This document shows positions 61,501 through 64,000 of a DNA stretch of 64,000 nucleotides, piece by piece. The stretch covers positions 1-64,000 of the forward strand of contig JARUXA010000017.1 of the NCBI GenBank assembly GCA_030433805.1. The letters are read 5' to 3'. A program made the translations under genes and the position numbers. Source of the DNA: Sphingomonas sp. PsM26 (lineage in GTDB: Bacteria; Pseudomonadota; Alphaproteobacteria; Sphingomonadales; Sphingomonadaceae). How positions within the stretch are numbered: position 1 is the first letter of the stretch; each line of letters starts with the position of its first letter. A model generated the notes under the pieces. That model had not been told where the DNA came from and made no database searches. It worked only from the letters and a program-made list of their open reading frames with translations.

Positions 61501-64000
61501 ATATCCTGTCAGCGTTCCGCCGGAGATGCTCAACGCCTGCGCCGCACGATTGTCGATATTGCCCGCGATCACGCCGCTGTTGGTGATCTGCCCCAGCGTT
61601 CCGGCATTGTAGATCGCCGCGATCGCGCCGCTGAGGGTGCCGCTGTTGTTGAGCGCCCCCAGCGCGCCGGTCTGAGCAATGTAGACGGGATAGTCCGCGG
61701 TCAACGCGCCGGTGTTGGCGACGCTGCCCAGACTCCCCCCGATATAGGTGTTCCGCGCGGTCACGACGAGGTCGGTTCCGGCGGTGTTCGAGGTCAGCGC
61801 CAGCCCATCGATATTGCCCGTATCGACGTTCACGCCGCCGTAACTCGACCCCGCGCCGCCGCGGACCAACGTGCCGGCGTTTTCGTTCGCGAGGTAATTG
61901 GCGGTCGGGTCGAACCGCGTCACCACCGCACCACCCGTCAGGTTCGCAGCCCCGCTCACTGCGAGCTGCGCGCCGTTCTGGACGTATAGGGCGCCTGCGG
62001 TCTGACTGTAGCCACCGGTAATGCTGGCCGACGTGAGAAGTCCGAGGGTTGCACCCGCATTCGATACGACGTGTCCCGTCGCGACGATGTCGTCGTTGAG
62101 CAACTGCACGCCCGCGCCGAACACCACATCGGCCGATGTGCTCGATATCGTTCCGCGCGCCCCCCCGAAGCCCGTCAGCGTGCCGGCGGTCTCGAACGTG
62201 CCGCCGGTAATGGTCAGCGCCTGCGTCGATCGGTTGTCGATATTGCCCGCGATGACGCCGCTGTTGGTGATCGGCCCGAGCGTACCCGCATTGTAGATCG
62301 CCGCGATCGCGCCGCTGAGCGTGCCGCTGTTGGTGAGGCTTCCCAATGTGCCGGTCGCAGCGATGTAGACGGGATAATCGGCTGTAAAGGCACCGCTGTT
62401 CGACAGGCTCGCCAGAGTGCTGCCAATATAGTTGTTGTTCGCAGTCACCACGAGATTGCTTCCGCTCGCGCCCGCGGTCAGCGCCAGTCCCGGCGTGTTG
62501 CCCGTAATCACCTCGACCCCGGCATAGCGCGATCCCGCGCCGCCCTGGACCAAAGTCCCGACGGTTGCTCCTGCCAGATAGGTCGCCGCGGTCACGATGT
62601 CGGTTAAGACGGTACCGCCCGTCAGGAGCGCCGACCCGCTGATCACCAGCCCGGATGTGCCTCCAAGCGCCAGCAGACCGCTGTCCTGACGGAAATTGCC
62701 CTGGATGCTGACCCCGCCGAGAAGCGACAGCGATGCGCCGGCATTGACCACAGTATTCGTGCCGACATCGAACGCATCGTTGAGCGCAATGGCGTTCGTG
62801 AGGACGACGTCGCCGTTGGCGCTGAAGATCGTTCCCTGGCTGCCCGGCGCATATCCTGTCAGCGTTCCGCCAGAGATGCTCAACGCCTGCGCCGCACGAT
62901 TGTCGATATTGCCCGCGATCACGCCGCTGTTGGTGATCTGCCCGAGCGTTCCGGCATTGTAGATCGCCGCGATCGCGCCGCTGAGGGTGCCGCTGTTGGT
63001 GAAGCTTCCCAATGTGCCGGTCGCAGCGATGTATACGGGATAGTCCGCCGTCAACGCGACAGTGTTGGCGACGCTGCCGAGGCTCCCCCCGATGTACGTG
63101 TTCAGCGCGGTCACGACGAGGTCGGTTCCGGCAGTGTTCGAGGTCAGCGCCAGCCCGTCGATATTGCCCGTATCGACGTTCACACCGTCGTAGCGCGATC
63201 CCACGCCGCCGCGGACCAACGTGCCGGCGTTCTCGTTTGCGACATAGTTGGCGGTCGGGTCGAACCGCGTCAGCACCGCACCACCCGTCAGGTTCGCAGC
63301 CCCGCTCACTGCGAGCTGCGCGCCGTTCTGGACGTATAGCGCGCCTGCGGTCTGACTGTAGCCACCGGTAATGCTCGCCGAAGTCAGGATCCCGAGGGTT
63401 CCACCCACGTTCGATACGACGTGTCCCGTCGCAACGATGTCGTCGTTGAGCAACTGCACGCCCGTGCTGAACACCACATCGGCTGACGTACTCGATATCG
63501 TTCCGCGAGCACCCCCGAAGCCCGTCAGCGTTCCGGCGGTCTCGAACGTGCCGCCGGTGATGGTCAGCGCCTGCGTCGATCGGTTATCGATATTGCCAGC
63601 GATGATGCCGCTGTTGGTGATCGGCCCGAGCGTACCCGCGTTGTAGATCGCGGCGATCGCGCCGCTGAGCGTGCCGCTGTTGGTGAGGCTTCCCAATGTG
63701 CCGGTCGTAGCGATGTAGACGGGATAGTCGGCTGCCAATGAACCCACGTTCGCGACGATGCCGAGACTGCCCCCGATGTATGTGTTCCGCGCGGTCACGA
63801 CGAGGTCGGTACCGGCCATGTTCGAGGTCAGCGCCAGCCCGTCGATATTGCCGGTGTCGACGTTCACGCCGTCGTAACGCGATCCCACGCCGCCGCGCAC
63901 CAACGTTCCAGCGTTTTCGTTCGCGAGGTAATTGGCGGTCGGGTCGAACTGCGTCACCACCGCCCCGCCGGTCAGGTTGGCGGCCCCGCTGACCACAAGC
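58516..64000 (-). CDS. Giant autotransporter adhesin (partial, 5' end beyond window)
   Basis: At least 1826 residues are present; the N-terminus lies beyond the window. The C-terminal 300 residues form the autotransporter barrel (RGAIWGQFLINSATRAAVAA ... GTVRMTFSL), which ends in the usual aromatic-hydrophobic strand. The passenger is made of about 225-residue beta-helical units with recurring YPVYIAATGTLGSLTNSGTL and IAAIYNAGTLGPITNSGVIA. Three unit types can be told apart: A (NTYIGGSLGSVAN), B (NNYIGSTLASLSN) and C (NFVGANLASLTN). Order in the protein is A-A-B-A-B-C. Function is likely surface adhesion. Confidence 0.85.
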   Translation of the reverse strand, partial: LVVSGAANLTGGAVVTQFDPTANYLANENAGTLVRGGVGSRYDGVNVDTGNIDGLALTSNMAGTDLVVTARNTYIGGSLGIVANVGSLAADYPVYIATTGTLGSLTNSGTLSGAIAAIYNAGTLGPITNSGIIAGNIDNRSTQALTITGGTFETAGTLTGFGGARGTISSTSADVVFSTGVQLLNDDIVATGHVVSNVGGTLGILTSASITGGYSQTAGALYVQNGAQLAVSGAANLTGGAVLTRFDPTANYVANENAGTLVRGGVGSRYDGVNVDTGNIDGLALTSNTAGTDLVVTALNTYIGGSLGSVANTVALTADYPVYIAATGTLGSFTNSGTLSGAIAAIYNAGTLGQITNSGVIAGNIDNRAAQALSISGGTLTGYAPGSQGTIFSANGDVVLTNAIALNDAFDVGTNTVVNAGASLSLLGGVSIQGNFRQDSGLLALGGTSGLVISGSALLTGGTVLTDIVTAATYLAGATVGTLVQGGAGSRYAGVEVITGNTPGLALTAGASGSNLVVTANNNYIGSTLASLSNSGAFTADYPVYIAATGTLGSLTNSGTLSGAIAAIYNAGTLGPITNSGVIAGNIDNRSTQALTITGGTFETAGTLTGFGGARGTISSTSADVVFGAGVQLLNDDIVATGHVVSNAGATLGLLTSASITGGYSQTAGALYVQNGAQLAVSGAANLTGGAVVTRFDPTANYLANENAGTLVRGGAGSSYGGVNVDTGNIDGLALTSNTAGTDLVVTARNTYIGGSLGSVANTGALTADYPVYIAQTGALGALNNSGTLSGAIAAIYNAGTLGQITNSGVIAGNIDNRAAQALSISGGTLTGYAPGSQGTIFSANGDVVLTNAIALNDTFDVGTNTVVNAGASLSLLSGVSIEGNYSQDSGLLALGSTSGLVVSGSALLTGGTVSTDIVTAATYLAGAAVGTLVQGGAGSRYAGVEVMTGNTPGLALSAGASGSNLVVTANNNYIGSSLASLSNGDAITAAYPVYVVSTGSLGGLANTGTLSGTIAAIYNAGTLGPITNSGLIAGDIENWAAQTLTISGGTGTEIGTLTGFGGARGVILSPGGDVEFAGGTLAVNDDIIATGHVVSNKGADLLLASSTSVTGGYGQTAGSLTLAKDAKLVVSDAATLSGGTISTSFSPTANYLVGATAGTLVQAGMGSSYTGVTVSVGSTPQLELTSATAGTNLIVTAQNNFVGANLASLTNSGNLSTRYPVYIAATGTLGSLTNSGTLSGSDAAIRNLGAIGPIGNTGVIAGNIVSDAAAALAITGGSGTVFGTLTGYAAGSQGTIVNPGGNLLLAGNILLNDAIDVGNRAVIADGATLAVNAPVGITGSYSQTGGKLLIGVTSSAAYGQLSVTGAASLTGTNVTLVKLGSATLAAGQAYTVVKAGGALTFSNLTSSVTGLDGAFSSVASGGVTGLVLTLSNPAGTITPPPPTSFTGTGIVAGGPGVGTGAALDAIADLGGPAATPVITNVLLPLSQLPVEQQQTAIVQLAPTQLTPQVIAVAVSPAVNAIVQHQEVLAAAVTGREERGLAAGSQGQRGAIWGQFLINSATRAAVAAASPYQASSYGVMVGADLIGTPNLMAGGAISWINSTAHGRGNISGSSTTLNSFQATGYFSWQPGDPETAGFAIDGQLGFGYNKYDQRRRIDFLGVSARASYDGQQYLGNLRASYTIPLSTSASVMPFASLREVHLHNAGYQERDAASANLKVSSLDVDSLSHEIGFQAAGVFEATSGRFAPLLKLGWVHTYTNGPIPLTAVLGGVAFTSTSARGARDGLTVGAGLSFMQTERFRIGVQYDGDLRRDFKSHSGTVRMTFSL
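61045..63744. repeat. Tandem 1,350-bp higher-order repeat inside the autotransporter gene
   Basis: Two consecutive copies of a 1,350-bp (450-residue) block made of an A and a B unit can be aligned at constant offset: for example the segments at 61441-61640 and 62791-62990 are nearly identical, as are 62021-62296 and 63371-63646. Boundaries are approximate. Such blocks recombine easily and could be miscounted in assembly. Confidence 0.8.

Noticed and set aside
61045..64000. Regular repeats considered as a CRISPR array
   Set aside because: Repeats are about 675 and 1,350 bp, coding and in frame, with no short repeat-spacer pattern; they are autotransporter passenger units.

Overview
The window reads as a chromosomal segment of a Sphingomonas-like alphaproteobacterium. 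This is inferred from high-GC coding, a large TonB-dependent receptor beside a hexuronate-type MFS carrier and a GH43 glycosidase, a CE15 esterase, a tryptophan-halogenase-family flavoenzyme, DUF4142 and DUF3597 envelope proteins, and an EcfG-type promoter. No rRNA or complete tRNA gene was seen, so the species cannot be fixed.

Layout. (1) 1-17.4 kb is an accessory mosaic of small genes and repeated modules. It holds a D12-class adenine methylase and a decayed second copy, two copies of a tiny 55/40-residue protein, and two copies of a SRAP-peptidase plus 66-residue-protein cassette. The cassettes bracket a compact island (6825-14797). That island encodes a phosphoribosyltransferase-like protein, a P-loop ATPase, an unknown protein, a SIS-HAD fusion and a PfkB kinase, then a convergent NADAR protein and a small HTH regulator. 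A 3' fragment of a tRNA-Lys(CTT) gene at 15090-15141 looks like the right-hand attachment scar of an integrative element whose body lies to the left. (2) 18.0-32.1 kb holds a Crp/Fnr regulator and a 13-gene, mostly overlapping operon. It runs myo-inositol-phosphate synthase, HD-like protein, methyltransferase, Gfo/Idh/MocA oxidoreductase, metallo-beta-lactamase-fold protein, YcaO protein, sugar isomerase-like TIM barrel, GT4, PIG-L deacetylase, GT2, GT4, pyruvyl transferase and GT2. It looks like an undescribed inositol-based glycoconjugate or natural-product pathway. (3) 32.1-42.9 kb is mainly core metabolism and envelope: porin, CPA2 antiporter, Phd/VapC pair, halogenase-family protein, CE15 esterase, malate:quinone oxidoreductase, dienelactone hydrolase, DUF3597 and DUF4142. 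(4) 43.0-51.7 kb is a carbohydrate-uptake locus (TonB receptor, MFS, GH43, LacI regulator, oxidoreductase) with two identical 10-bp palindromes in the receptor/MFS intergenic region. (5) 51.8-64.0 kb carries an MscS channel, an FkbM methyltransferase, and a co-directional group of a giant repeat-rich autotransporter (cut by the window end), a TPR-sulfotransferase and a TPR-type glycosyltransferase-like protein.

The two best candidates for undescribed biology are the PRTase/ATPase/SIS-HAD/PfkB/NADAR island, which resembles a nucleotide-chemistry conflict system, and the inositol/YcaO/glycosyltransferase operon. Both assignments rest on motifs read by eye. No database search was possible.
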